From positions 437,077-501,076 of the forward strand of contig NZ_BFBB01000003.1 in assembly GCF_003114855.1 (NCBI RefSeq): DNA of 64,000 nt, written 5' to 3'. Position numbers and translations under genes: made by a program. Under the pieces are notes generated by a model that was not told the DNA's origin, did no database searches, and saw nothing but the letters and a program-made list of their open reading frames with translations. The DNA is from Leptospira ryugenii. GTDB lineage: Bacteria > Spirochaetota > Leptospiria > Leptospirales > Leptospiraceae. The stretch's first letter is position 1. The number at the start of each line of letters is the position of its first letter. Below are positions 57,347 to 64,000 of this stretch, in pieces.

Positions 57347-58144
57347 ATGCCAGCTAGTGAGCTGACAAAGACTTTGGAAGAGATTCTTCTCCCCGAAATC
57401 AGGCAGAAAGTTTCGCAAAGACTTCGGTTCGAATATAAAACCCAAATGGAATCTTTGGGAAAGGCAAACCTAGACCTGGCCATCTATATGCCGAAGGGAA
57501 ACTTCTGGCGCCGAATGGAATGGGAGAAGAGAATCAATATGATTCTCCAAACCAAACTACCCATGGACAGTGATTCCCAAGGGAAAGATCTCCTTCCGAA
57601 ACAGAGCCTATGGACATGGCTAGTCCGGCCAAGGTCACTGCGGATCGCCCAAAGCACCTATTACCAGCTTCGCCTGGACTTCTTAGACATTTCCCAACCT
57701 AAGCGATCCCAGATCATACAAAGACCGCTCGGAAAGATAGATTGTTTCTTCCGAGTGTATGAACTACGTTCTATCCAATCTCTTTGGAGAGTAAGGAAAT
57801 TTAAGCCACCTTACCCGCGTATGGCGGATTGCTATGTTCGGGCAAAAGAAATCTTCTCCAATGGAAATTACGGTAGATCTCATTATGTTTTTCTAGGACG
57901 GAGCCTACAAAATCACAACGACAACTATCTACTAACGTTTTGGGGCTTGGAGGGTTTGGATGATTTGCCATTCAGCAGACAAATCCCAAATCAAATCTTC
58001 GAAATCGAATCCACTCAAAACAGACAAAGGATTGAAACACTTCACCTGGATTTTGGATATTTGCCAGACCTAAGCCTAGCGGATGTAAATGCCCTGCTTA
58101 CTGGCGACCAGGTTTCCACTTCTTCGCTTCATCATCAAGGATAA
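57347..58144 (+). CDS. Conserved cytoplasmic protein, function unknown
   Basis: 265 residues from the ATG at 57347, chosen because CAGGA sits six bases before it; the longer frame from 57236 would run into the LOG gene. The sequence is basic and mixed alpha/beta (ASELTKTLEEILLPEIRQKV, DLAIYMPKGNFWRRMEWEKR, GRSHYVFLGRSLQNHNDNYL). No signal or membrane segment, no known motif. Its 3' end overlaps the convergent HTH gene by 47 bases, and its last residues look unstructured. Confidence 0.58.
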   Translation: MPASELTKTLEEILLPEIRQKVSQRLRFEYKTQMESLGKANLDLAIYMPKGNFWRRMEWEKRINMILQTKLPMDSDSQGKDLLPKQSLWTWLVRPRSLRIAQSTYYQLRLDFLDISQPKRSQIIQRPLGKIDCFFRVYELRSIQSLWRVRKFKPPYPRMADCYVRAKEIFSNGNYGRSHYVFLGRSLQNHNDNYLLTFWGLEGLDDLPFSRQIPNQIFEIESTQNRQRIETLHLDFGYLPDLSLADVNALLTGDQVSTSSLHHQG

Positions 58145-58304
58145 TGAAGCGAGAATTTTTCCCAATCTTCACTTCATTTAACTTCTTGTCACTCAAAGCT
58201 CGATAAACAGAAGTTCGGCTGGTGTTTTTCTTTTCTGCAAAGTATTTGATCTCCAAAAGATTTTTGCTTAAACTTTTGCAGGATTGTATTATCTTTTCAG
58301 TCAT
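58098..58304 (-). CDS. Small HTH_17/excisionase-like DNA-binding protein
   Basis: 68 residues from the ATG at 58304. The core NLLEIKYFAEKKNTSRTSVY, then RALSDKKLNEVKIGKNSRFI and an acidic helix, matches the MerR-like/excisionase winged HTH pattern (VSRxTVYR-...-KIGxxxRI). Such proteins act as Xis or small repressors. There is no integrase, att repeat or phage gene nearby. A TTG at 58355 overlapping the epimerase stop would lengthen it but has no ribosome site. Follows the epimerase gene on the same strand. Confidence 0.62.
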   Translation of the reverse strand: MTEKIIQSCKSLSKNLLEIKYFAEKKNTSRTSVYRALSDKKLNEVKIGKNSRFIILDDEAKKWKPGRQ

Positions 58305-58351
58305 TTCGTTGCGAACCTCGCAGTTTAGACGAATGAGAGCAAGCAAGATTT

Positions 58352-59254
58352 TCAAAAAGTTTCAATTCGTATCAAAAATGTAATTTTTTTCTCTTCACCA
58401 GGTTGTATTGCAATGATGGCATCCCGTTCAAAGTGTAAAAAGTTTCCTGTTGCTGTCATTGGTTCAATGGCAATAGACTTTCGATCTGGTGGAATGTAGA
58501 TTTGGTAGTACTTCCCACCAATCACCAATACCCGTTCACGGCGATTGACAGAGAAAAATCCGAAGTAAACTTCGTCTTGTGGTGGATTCACCGACTTATA
58601 GAGATGGTCAAAATTTTTTCCTTCTAATTTTGTTTCTCCCACAAATCGAATCGGCTCAGGCACAATCCGCTCCGGAATCAGATAATCACCTAACTTAACT
58701 TCTTGGAAGCCAGAACCAAAGAGATATAAGTCGTCAACTGTCGAGTCTTGTCCAAAAGAAAAGTAAGGATGGATGCCTAAAGAAAACAGAAACTCAGAAT
58801 CACTATCATTCCGAATGCTATATTCTATGCCTAAAGCGTGTTGGTTAAGGTGGTAGGTTTCCACAACTACTTGTTTGCCCAAAGCAGTTCCCTTCCATTC
58901 CTCAGGAATTTCAAAGCCCAGGCTCAAAGAACGAGAATTTGTATCACCGGTTTCTGAAAGAATAGTACGAGGCAAACTATGGTACAAGCCATGCAATGAC
59001 AAACCATTCCCGTCAGTTAACCATTGTGTGCTGGGAAAAAATGGTTCCCTGGCCCAAGGATTTGGATCCAATCGATTCACCCAAGGAAACATCAAAAAGG
59101 AGCCAGAAGCGAAGAAAGGATCATTTTCTTTGTGTCCGGAAAGGACTGAGATGGGACGATTTTCAAGTGGAGAGACAAGCTCCAATCCAATCCACTGCCC
59201 ACCATTCTTTAATTGTAAAGTAAAGGTGGCACCTGCGTGCTTTAGTTCGTACAA
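58352..59254 (-). CDS. Aldose 1-epimerase family protein
   Basis: 300 residues. The mutarotase fold is clear: LKNGGQWIGLELVSPLENRP, FLMFPWVNRLDPNPW, LSLHGLYHSLPRTI with one active-site His, FLFSLGIHPYFSFG with the second, and IAIEPMTATGNFLHF (catalytic Glu region). It equilibrates alpha/beta anomers of a hexose or a hexose phosphate; its precise sugar is not evident. Divergent from sppA with 53 bases between. Confidence 0.88.
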   Translation of the reverse strand: MYELKHAGATFTLQLKNGGQWIGLELVSPLENRPISVLSGHKENDPFFASGSFLMFPWVNRLDPNPWAREPFFPSTQWLTDGNGLSLHGLYHSLPRTILSETGDTNSRSLSLGFEIPEEWKGTALGKQVVVETYHLNQHALGIEYSIRNDSDSEFLFSLGIHPYFSFGQDSTVDDLYLFGSGFQEVKLGDYLIPERIVPEPIRFVGETKLEGKNFDHLYKSVNPPQDEVYFGFFSVNRRERVLVIGGKYYQIYIPPDRKSIAIEPMTATGNFLHFERDAIIAIQPGEEKKITFLIRIETF

Positions 59255-59307
59255 TCCAAACCCCCAAAAATGATTGAACCCAATCTTTCCAATCTTAAAA
59301 AGGTTCT

Positions 59308-60300
59308 ATGTCTTTACGGAAGCACTTTTTAATCTCGCTCGCATTCCTTTTCCTCTCCTCTCAACTGCAAAATTGCATCATCGGCCCGGGAGCCTTCGGA
59401 GCATCCAAGCCGAATTTTGAAGAAAAACTCATTTCAGGCAAAGGAAAAGATAAGATCCTGTTGATCCCAATCGAAGGGGTGATCAGCGATGAGTCCAGGG
59501 AAGCGACTCTCTTCGGAGGTGGGCGCGAATCTCTTGTAGCCACCGTCAAAGAGTCTCTCAAATTTGCGGAACGGGACAAACAAATCAAAGGAATCATCTT
59601 AAAAATCAACTCACCTGGTGGGACGGTTACCGCAAGCGACATCATCTATGAAGAGATTGACAGATTCCGTAAAAAGACAGGCATTCCCGTTTTTTCTATC
59701 TTTATGGATACAGCTGCCAGTGGGGCCTATTACATTGCAATGGCGACGGACTTCCTAGGAGCACACCCGACAACAGTCACTGGTTCTGTGGGTGTTATCA
59801 TGCAAAATGTGAATGTCAAAGAAGGTTTGGACAAACTTGGAATCAAAGACCAATCCTATACATCTGGGCCAAACAAGGCACTTGGTTCTCCCCTCATAGA
59901 AACAAGCCCCGAACAAAAACGTATCCTTCAATCGATTGTGGACAACCTCTTCGATCGTTTTTTCAAAGTGGTTAAGAAAGGTAGACCAAATGTTCCTGAA
60001 TCCCGTTTGAAAGAGATTTGTGATGGCCGTATTTTTACCGCAGAACAAGCCAAAAAAGAAGGTATGGTTGATGCCATAGGATACTTTGATGACTTTGTCC
60101 TCCAAATGACTTTGCACCCTAAATACCAGGGTGACAGAACAGACAGCCCTAGGATCATCATCTACCAAAGAGGATCGACTCGTTTAGAAAATGTGTATAT
60201 GGCAAACGAGCCCAACAACAACCCAAGCACTTTGACGAGCATCGAGGGATGGATCAGTCCAAAATCAAGCGCTCGATTCTTTTACCTTTGGGATATTTAA
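59308..60300 (+). CDS. sppA: SppA-type signal peptide peptidase, lipoprotein-like
   Basis: 330 residues, short-form (Bacillus-like) SppA, family S49. The N-terminus has a lipobox-like SSQLQNC with Cys23 instead of a plain membrane anchor. ILLIPIEGVISDESREATLF, KGIILKINSPGGTVTASDII, the catalytic Ser in MDTAASGAYYIAMATDF, and TVTGSVGVIMQNVNVKEGLD then SGPNKALGSPLIETSPEQKR with the candidate catalytic Lys. Degrades remnant signal peptides at the membrane. Followed after 14 bases by the MBOAT gene. Confidence 0.9.
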   Translation: MSLRKHFLISLAFLFLSSQLQNCIIGPGAFGASKPNFEEKLISGKGKDKILLIPIEGVISDESREATLFGGGRESLVATVKESLKFAERDKQIKGIILKINSPGGTVTASDIIYEEIDRFRKKTGIPVFSIFMDTAASGAYYIAMATDFLGAHPTTVTGSVGVIMQNVNVKEGLDKLGIKDQSYTSGPNKALGSPLIETSPEQKRILQSIVDNLFDRFFKVVKKGRPNVPESRLKEICDGRIFTAEQAKKEGMVDAIGYFDDFVLQMTLHPKYQGDRTDSPRIIIYQRGSTRLENVYMANEPNNNPSTLTSIEGWISPKSSARFFYLWDI

Positions 60301-60314
60301 ACTAAAAGGACTGC

Positions 60315-61742
60315 ATGTTATTTAACTCTATTCCTTATTTTATTCTTTTTCTACTTACATACATTCTATATTGGAATGTTGAGCAAAAGTTTCGCAAATC
60401 GATACTGATCACATCTTCAATCTTATTTTATGCGTACTTTAGCTTTCCATTTCTATTCCATTTTTTAGCCGTCATTTTAATCAACTACGGCTTTAGCGAA
60501 TGGATTTTTAAGAGAAAACAATTAGGAAAATCAAACCGCTGGGTGATTGTTGGGATCGTACTCCTTAACGTAATCAACCTAGGTTTTTTTAAATATTTTT
60601 ATTTTGTAACTGGTACATTGTATTCTTTGTTTGGTGATGAATCTATAAAATCATTTGCACAATCCTGGAATATCTTTTTACCTCTTGCGATCAGTTTTTA
60701 TACCTTCCAGATCATTGCGATCCAAATAGATATAGATAGAGGTATTTTAAAGGAAAGAGTTAAGTTCCAAGATTACTTTTTGTTCATTCTCTTTTTCCCT
60801 CAATTGATCGCTGGACCAATCATGCGGTCGGATAACTTTATCCCACAAATCGACCATCCTGAAATAGATGATGATAGAATGAAGAAAGGTCTCTTCCTCA
60901 TTCTAGGTGGATTATTCAAAAAAGTCGTCATTGCTGAAAATATAGCTCCCATCATCGCTCCTATCTATCTAGAACCGGACAAATATGATAGTTTCTCTCT
61001 TTTCTTTTCCACTATGGCCTTCGCAACACAAGTGTATTGCGATTTTTCAGGCTACACGGACATTGCAAGGGGATCTGCTAATTTACTCGGTTACGAAATT
61101 CCTGAAAATTTTAAGGGCCCTTTCCTTGCACAAAGTTATAGAGATCTTTGGAGCCGTTGGCATATCACACTTTCCTCCTGGCTAAGAGATTATTTGTACA
61201 TACCACTTGGGGGGAACCAAGGGTCGGTCTTTAGGTCAAATTTAAATATGTTCATCACTATGTGTTTGGGTGGGCTCTGGCATGGAGCCAATTGGGCTTT
61301 TGTGGGTTGGGGAGCTTATCTGGGCGCTTTTCTTTGGATAGAGAGATCGATTTACCTATTCAGAGGCAAGAAAAAAATACTTCCTGATAGCCTACCTGGT
61401 GTTTGGTGGATTCGGTTTTTATTTGTCTACTTCACATTTTCATTTTCTGGGATTTTCTTTCGCTCGGCTGCACGCGGTGATGAGGCTATGCCCACAGTCT
61501 GGGCCGTATTCAAAGGCATTTTGACATTTCGCGACTCGGGAGACACTCTTGATCGTTCCGATGAACTTCCCTTGCTCATCCTTCTGGGATTGTTTTTCAA
61601 TTGGTTGCAATACTCCGATTGGATGTATGAGAAGTGTAAACCCTACCAAAACTATCTATTGCCATTCCTATCTGTGATCCTCTTCTTGTTGTTGGGAATA
61701 TTTGGCGACGGTGGGCAAGATTTTATCTACTTCCAATTTTAA
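60315..61742 (+). CDS. MBOAT O-acyltransferase (AlgI-like)
   Basis: 475 residues, about ten transmembrane helices. The family core is complete: FPQLIAGPIMRSDNFIPQID, YCDFSGYTDIARGSANLLGY, SYRDLWSRWHITLSSWLRDY and the active-site CLGGLWHGANWAFVGWGAYL with its His. It O-acylates a secreted polysaccharide, lipid or protein across the inner membrane. AlgI-like proteins usually pair with an SGNH-type AlgJ/AlgX; here the next gene is a different small protein, so the acceptor is unknown. Confidence 0.88.
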   Translation: MLFNSIPYFILFLLTYILYWNVEQKFRKSILITSSILFYAYFSFPFLFHFLAVILINYGFSEWIFKRKQLGKSNRWVIVGIVLLNVINLGFFKYFYFVTGTLYSLFGDESIKSFAQSWNIFLPLAISFYTFQIIAIQIDIDRGILKERVKFQDYFLFILFFPQLIAGPIMRSDNFIPQIDHPEIDDDRMKKGLFLILGGLFKKVVIAENIAPIIAPIYLEPDKYDSFSLFFSTMAFATQVYCDFSGYTDIARGSANLLGYEIPENFKGPFLAQSYRDLWSRWHITLSSWLRDYLYIPLGGNQGSVFRSNLNMFITMCLGGLWHGANWAFVGWGAYLGAFLWIERSIYLFRGKKKILPDSLPGVWWIRFLFVYFTFSFSGIFFRSAARGDEAMPTVWAVFKGILTFRDSGDTLDRSDELPLLILLGLFFNWLQYSDWMYEKCKPYQNYLLPFLSVILFLLLGIFGDGGQDFIYFQF

Positions 61743-62427
61743 ACAAGGTCTTCTTCTCCTCATTTTCTGCATTCCTTTGGAATGCAGAGATCGTTTAGAA
61801 TGGATACGAAGGCTTCCCACGGAATCAGAGTATACAAATTCTCAAATGCCCAATCTGCCTTTGGCCATTTTCAATCGACCATTTCAAATGAAATCTCCTA
61901 TGGGAAATCCTAATGTAGAACTCATTGAAGAAGAATGGATCGAACTCAATACCCCCTCCACATTCAAAAAGATGTACAGAAGTTTTAAATCAGAGAAAAA
62001 TAAAACAAAAATAACTGTTTCCGAAGGGATAGGTTTGTACAAAATGTACGGACCTTGGGTTTTATTGGAATACCAGGAACGAAGAGAGTATTCCTGCCAA
62101 TTGACAAGTGCTAAAAGACGTGGCTACTTACCTCCGAAATCCATTACCTTCTGCGCCAAGGAACAAGGCAGATTTTATTCCTACCGATCAAAATTACTTT
62201 ACCATTATTCAGAAAAGGAGAGGTCCCTGATCCCTCTTCAATACGAATCAAATTTTAAAGAGTTTGAATTTGGAATGGTTTGGGATTTGCCCAGAGCCTA
62301 TCGGGATGACCAGGTATTTATGGCTGTTCGCAGTAAGTATGGAAAAAAAGAATTCCAACCTCACGTATATGAATACGAGAGGTTGGTTGACTCAAACAAA
62401 GAATCAAAAGAGGGTAACCATCTCTAG
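61702..62427 (+). CDS. Exported protein of unknown function, overlapping the MBOAT gene
   Basis: Up to 241 residues from a TTG at 61702 preceded by GGGA; a GTG at 61711 is also possible. A hydrophobic segment (QGLLLLIFCIPLECRD) acts as signal. The mature part is charged and beta-rich (GIGLYKMYGPWVLLEYQERR, SITFCAKEQGRFYSYRSKLL). It overlaps the MBOAT gene by 41 bases, the tightest coupling in this run, so it may be the MBOAT partner. No recognised fold. Converges on the gene at 62442 with 14 bases between. Confidence 0.6.
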   Translation: MATVGKILSTSNFKQGLLLLIFCIPLECRDRLEWIRRLPTESEYTNSQMPNLPLAIFNRPFQMKSPMGNPNVELIEEEWIELNTPSTFKKMYRSFKSEKNKTKITVSEGIGLYKMYGPWVLLEYQERREYSCQLTSAKRRGYLPPKSITFCAKEQGRFYSYRSKLLYHYSEKERSLIPLQYESNFKEFEFGMVWDLPRAYRDDQVFMAVRSKYGKKEFQPHVYEYERLVDSNKESKEGNHL

Positions 62428-62441
62428 AAAAGAATCAAAAC

Positions 62442-62879
62442 TCAATTTAGAGCAACCAAGGAACAAACTTTGCCGTATGCAAGGTAATCTTCCATCGCCT
62501 TATCTCGGTATTTCACAAGACCATGTTTTTCAAACTCTTCGCTGGCAACTTTTGCAGAGAACGCGGCATCGCAACTCTTTCCTGCTTGGAACTCAGCTCC
62601 TGAGCTTAAATAAAGAATGGAGGCATAACTTTTATGATTTCTTAATCCTATCGACTCTCGGATCTTAAGTGCTCTTTTGTAGTGCACACTTGCCAGTTCA
62701 AACTCACCCATTGCCTCTTCATTAGAAGCCATTTTGACTAGTTCATTGGAAATCTCAGTGAGAGTCGATTTATCGTAACTATCAATAAGGTAAGATATAT
62801 CTTCAGAGGTTTCAGAAAAACCAGAAGCAACCAATGTGGAACTGAGAGCAATACCAAGGAACGCTAGCTTTGTTTTCAT
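62442..62879 (-). CDS. Small secreted TPR-like protein behind a sigma-54-type promoter
   Basis: 145 residues. Signal peptide MKTKLAFLGIALSSTLVASG, then about 120 helical residues with TPR-like spacing (AMGEFELASVHYKRALKIRE). Two cysteines (SCDAAF and GKVCSL) could form a disulfide. The start has a strong GGAGG four bases upstream. The 180-base region before it carries a -24/-12 element and inverted repeats, described separately. Function unknown; expression is probably conditional. Confidence 0.7.
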   Translation of the reverse strand: MKTKLAFLGIALSSTLVASGFSETSEDISYLIDSYDKSTLTEISNELVKMASNEEAMGEFELASVHYKRALKIRESIGLRNHKSYASILYLSSGAEFQAGKSCDAAFSAKVASEEFEKHGLVKYRDKAMEDYLAYGKVCSLVALN

Positions 62880-62926
62880 AAATCCTCCGAAGAGCCAGAG
62901 AAGGACTGGCCTTTGGTAGATTTATA

Positions 62927-62942
62927 TGCAAGTGGCGTGCCA
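62927..62942 (-). promoter_or_regulatory. Sigma-54 (RpoN) -24/-12 promoter
   Basis: The minus strand reads TGGCACG-CCAC-TTGCA from 62942 to 62927, a complete match to the RpoN consensus TGGCACR-N4-TTGCW. The expected start near 62916 gives a leader of about 37 bases to the ATG at 62879. Eleven specified bases at fixed spacing are unlikely by chance in one intergenic region. Confidence 0.75.
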
Positions 62943-63000
62943 TGTGGATTGCTGGCTAATTAGGGTGTACTCCGCAGAGGGTAGCAGGTTTCATGCTTAC

Positions 63001-63058
63001 ACTTTAAGCACGAAACTAGAATCTGCTTAAAGTATAGGCAGTACGCTACAAAGTATAG
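63001..63058. promoter_or_regulatory. Inverted and direct repeats upstream of the sigma-54 promoter
   Basis: ACTTTAAGCA (63001-63010) and TGCTTAAAGT (63024-63033) form a perfect 10-bp inverted repeat with a 13-base spacer, centred about 100 bases upstream of the predicted start. AAAGTATAG occurs at 63029-63037 and again at 63050-63058, 21 bases apart. This is the usual place and style for an enhancer-binding protein site. Confidence 0.5.
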
Positions 63059-63059
63059 T

Positions 63060-64000
63060 TTATTTTAACTCATCATCGCTGATTTCAAGCTCCCGTTGTA
63101 GGAAATCCTTGAGATCTAATGAGCGAAAGTGGTCCCGGTCACCGTCACATTGCCGCCCACCAGGGACAGAAAGGCTGCGGCCTGCGATTGTGATGGGCTT
63201 TAGAAAGAGATTGGAAGTCAAAGGACAGGTCGGAGAAGGAGTCATCCCATTGAATGCGCAAGTGGCACCTTTGACGACATCGCTAGGGACCTCTTCTTGC
63301 GGAAATTCTGGGTAGGGACCACCATTGTACCAACGGGAATATAGCTTACCAAAAATAGGAGCTGCAACACCCGCAGCGGTCACTCCTTGCCCTAGGGAGA
63401 GAGAGGACTTGTCGAATCCCATCCAAACAACGGTCGTGAATTTCGGATCAAAACCACAGTACCAGACATTGGTATAAGATGAGGTAGAGCCAGTCTTTCC
63501 ACCAGAGATACCTTTATAATTTCCTTTGTCTCTATCTCGTAAAGCAGCGGTTGGCGTACCACCGGTGGCAACTCCAATCAACATTTGGCGGATGATATAA
63601 GCAGTAGCCTCGGGGATGATTTGTATTGTTCCGTTTTTCGCCTTTTCTGCTAACTCTTCTTGTACTTCTTTCTCTCGGTTGTAGAGGATGGAACCACTTT
63701 GGTCTAGCACATAACGAATGCCAAACGGGATCACATCTCTCCCTCGATTTGCCATGATGGAATAGGCAACAGCCATTTCATAGGGAGTAAGCTCTGCCAC
63801 TCCTAAGGCAAGGGCGGGACCTGTTGGGAAACGAGCTTTATTCGCCTTAGTAACTTTGGAGGCAAAATCAATGACTGAGTCGGTGCCAGTTCTCATCAAA
63901 ACTTGTACAGAAACGATATTCAAAGATAAAGATAAAGCCCGTGAAAGTGGGACCATACCACGAAAGTCACCAGAGATATCCTGAGGCGAATATCCTTCTC
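63060..64000 (-). CDS. Penicillin-binding protein 1A, C-terminal part (partial)
   Basis: The last 313 codons of a class A PBP; the gene begins beyond the window. Transpeptidase signs: [20 protein letters not shown] carrying the SxN motif, [20 protein letters not shown], and KTG box [20 protein letters not shown]. The catalytic Ser-x-x-Lys and the glycosyltransferase domain lie upstream. It polymerises and cross-links peptidoglycan. The C-terminus ends with an acidic tail after [15 protein letters not shown], which contains two cysteines. Confidence 0.9.
   Translation of the reverse strand, partial: EGYSPQDISGDFRGMVPLSRALSLSLNIVSVQVLMRTGTDSVIDFASKVTKANKARFPTGPALALGVAELTPYEMAVAYSIMANRGRDVIPFGIRYVLDQSGSILYNREKEVQEELAEKAKNGTIQIIPEATAYIIRQMLIGVATGGTPTAALRDRDKGNYKGISGGKTGSTSSYTNVWYCGFDPKFTTVVWMGFDKSSLSLGQGVTAAGVAAPIFGKLYSRWYNGGPYPEFPQEEVPSDVVKGATCAFNGMTPSPTCPLTSNLFLKPITIAGRSLSVPGGRQCDGDRDHFRSLDLKDFLQRELEISDDELK

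Overview
The window is 64 kb of densely coded spirochaete chromosome, most likely from a Leptospira species. Base composition is moderate, judged by eye to be a little above 40% GC. Indicators are a Borrelia-type P83/100 homologue, LL-diaminopimelate aminotransferase (dapL), relaxed spirochaetal lipoboxes, many TPR proteins, a 7TMR-DISM/SpoIIE phosphatase, a GGDEF protein, a chemoreceptor, and no mobile element. Genus is an inference from gene content and protein style; no rRNA or tRNA gene is present to confirm it. No gene-free stretch exceeds 300 bases.

Layout. 1-9 kb: end of a thioredoxin reductase, ilvB-ilvN, a TPR protein, the P83/100 homologue, serC, rpiB and a LamG-like exported protein. 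9.3-17 kb: a minus-strand run of a large membrane sensor, a TPR protein and an RHH/PIN-like pair; a metalloenzyme; and a TPR/Fn3 secreted pair. 17-22 kb: methyltransferase, thioesterase, GAF-GGDEF protein, chemoreceptor, gamma-carbonic anhydrase. 22-27.6 kb: the 2-oxoglutarate dehydrogenase complex in the order E2-E3-E1, closed by a strong terminator. 27.6-33.4 kb: a minus-strand series with bactofilin, pdxA and a DegT-type aminotransferase. 33.4-43.4 kb: lytic transglycosylase, then a compact run of citrate synthase, 7TMR-DISM/SpoIIE phosphatase, two RNA methyltransferases, a glycosyltransferase and a FapA-like protein. 43.4-50 kb: lipoprotein, STAS protein, a NifU-pentapeptide fusion, rpmE, rho, and a CBS-PAS-Fis regulator with a histone-H1-like tail. 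50-59 kb: dapL, pyrB, ubiX-ubiA, nth, rpmB, a LOG-family protein, aldose epimerase. 59-64 kb: SppA-like lipoprotein peptidase, an MBOAT acyltransferase, a small secreted protein behind a sigma-54-type promoter, and the end of a class A penicillin-binding protein.

Central metabolism (TCA cycle, branched-chain amino acids, serine, lysine/peptidoglycan precursor, pyrimidine, pyridoxal phosphate, quinone prenylation) is interleaved with signalling and envelope genes. Many neighbours overlap by 1-4 bases, which suggests translational coupling.

Most interesting: (1) an IscU/NifU-like scaffold domain lacking its third cysteine, fused to pentapeptide repeats and preceded by tandem hairpins; (2) a consensus sigma-54 promoter with an upstream inverted repeat in front of a small secreted protein; (3) an RHH/PIN-like pair with a degenerate PIN active site at the end of a sensor operon; (4) a Fis-type regulator without an AAA+ domain but with an H1-like basic tail.
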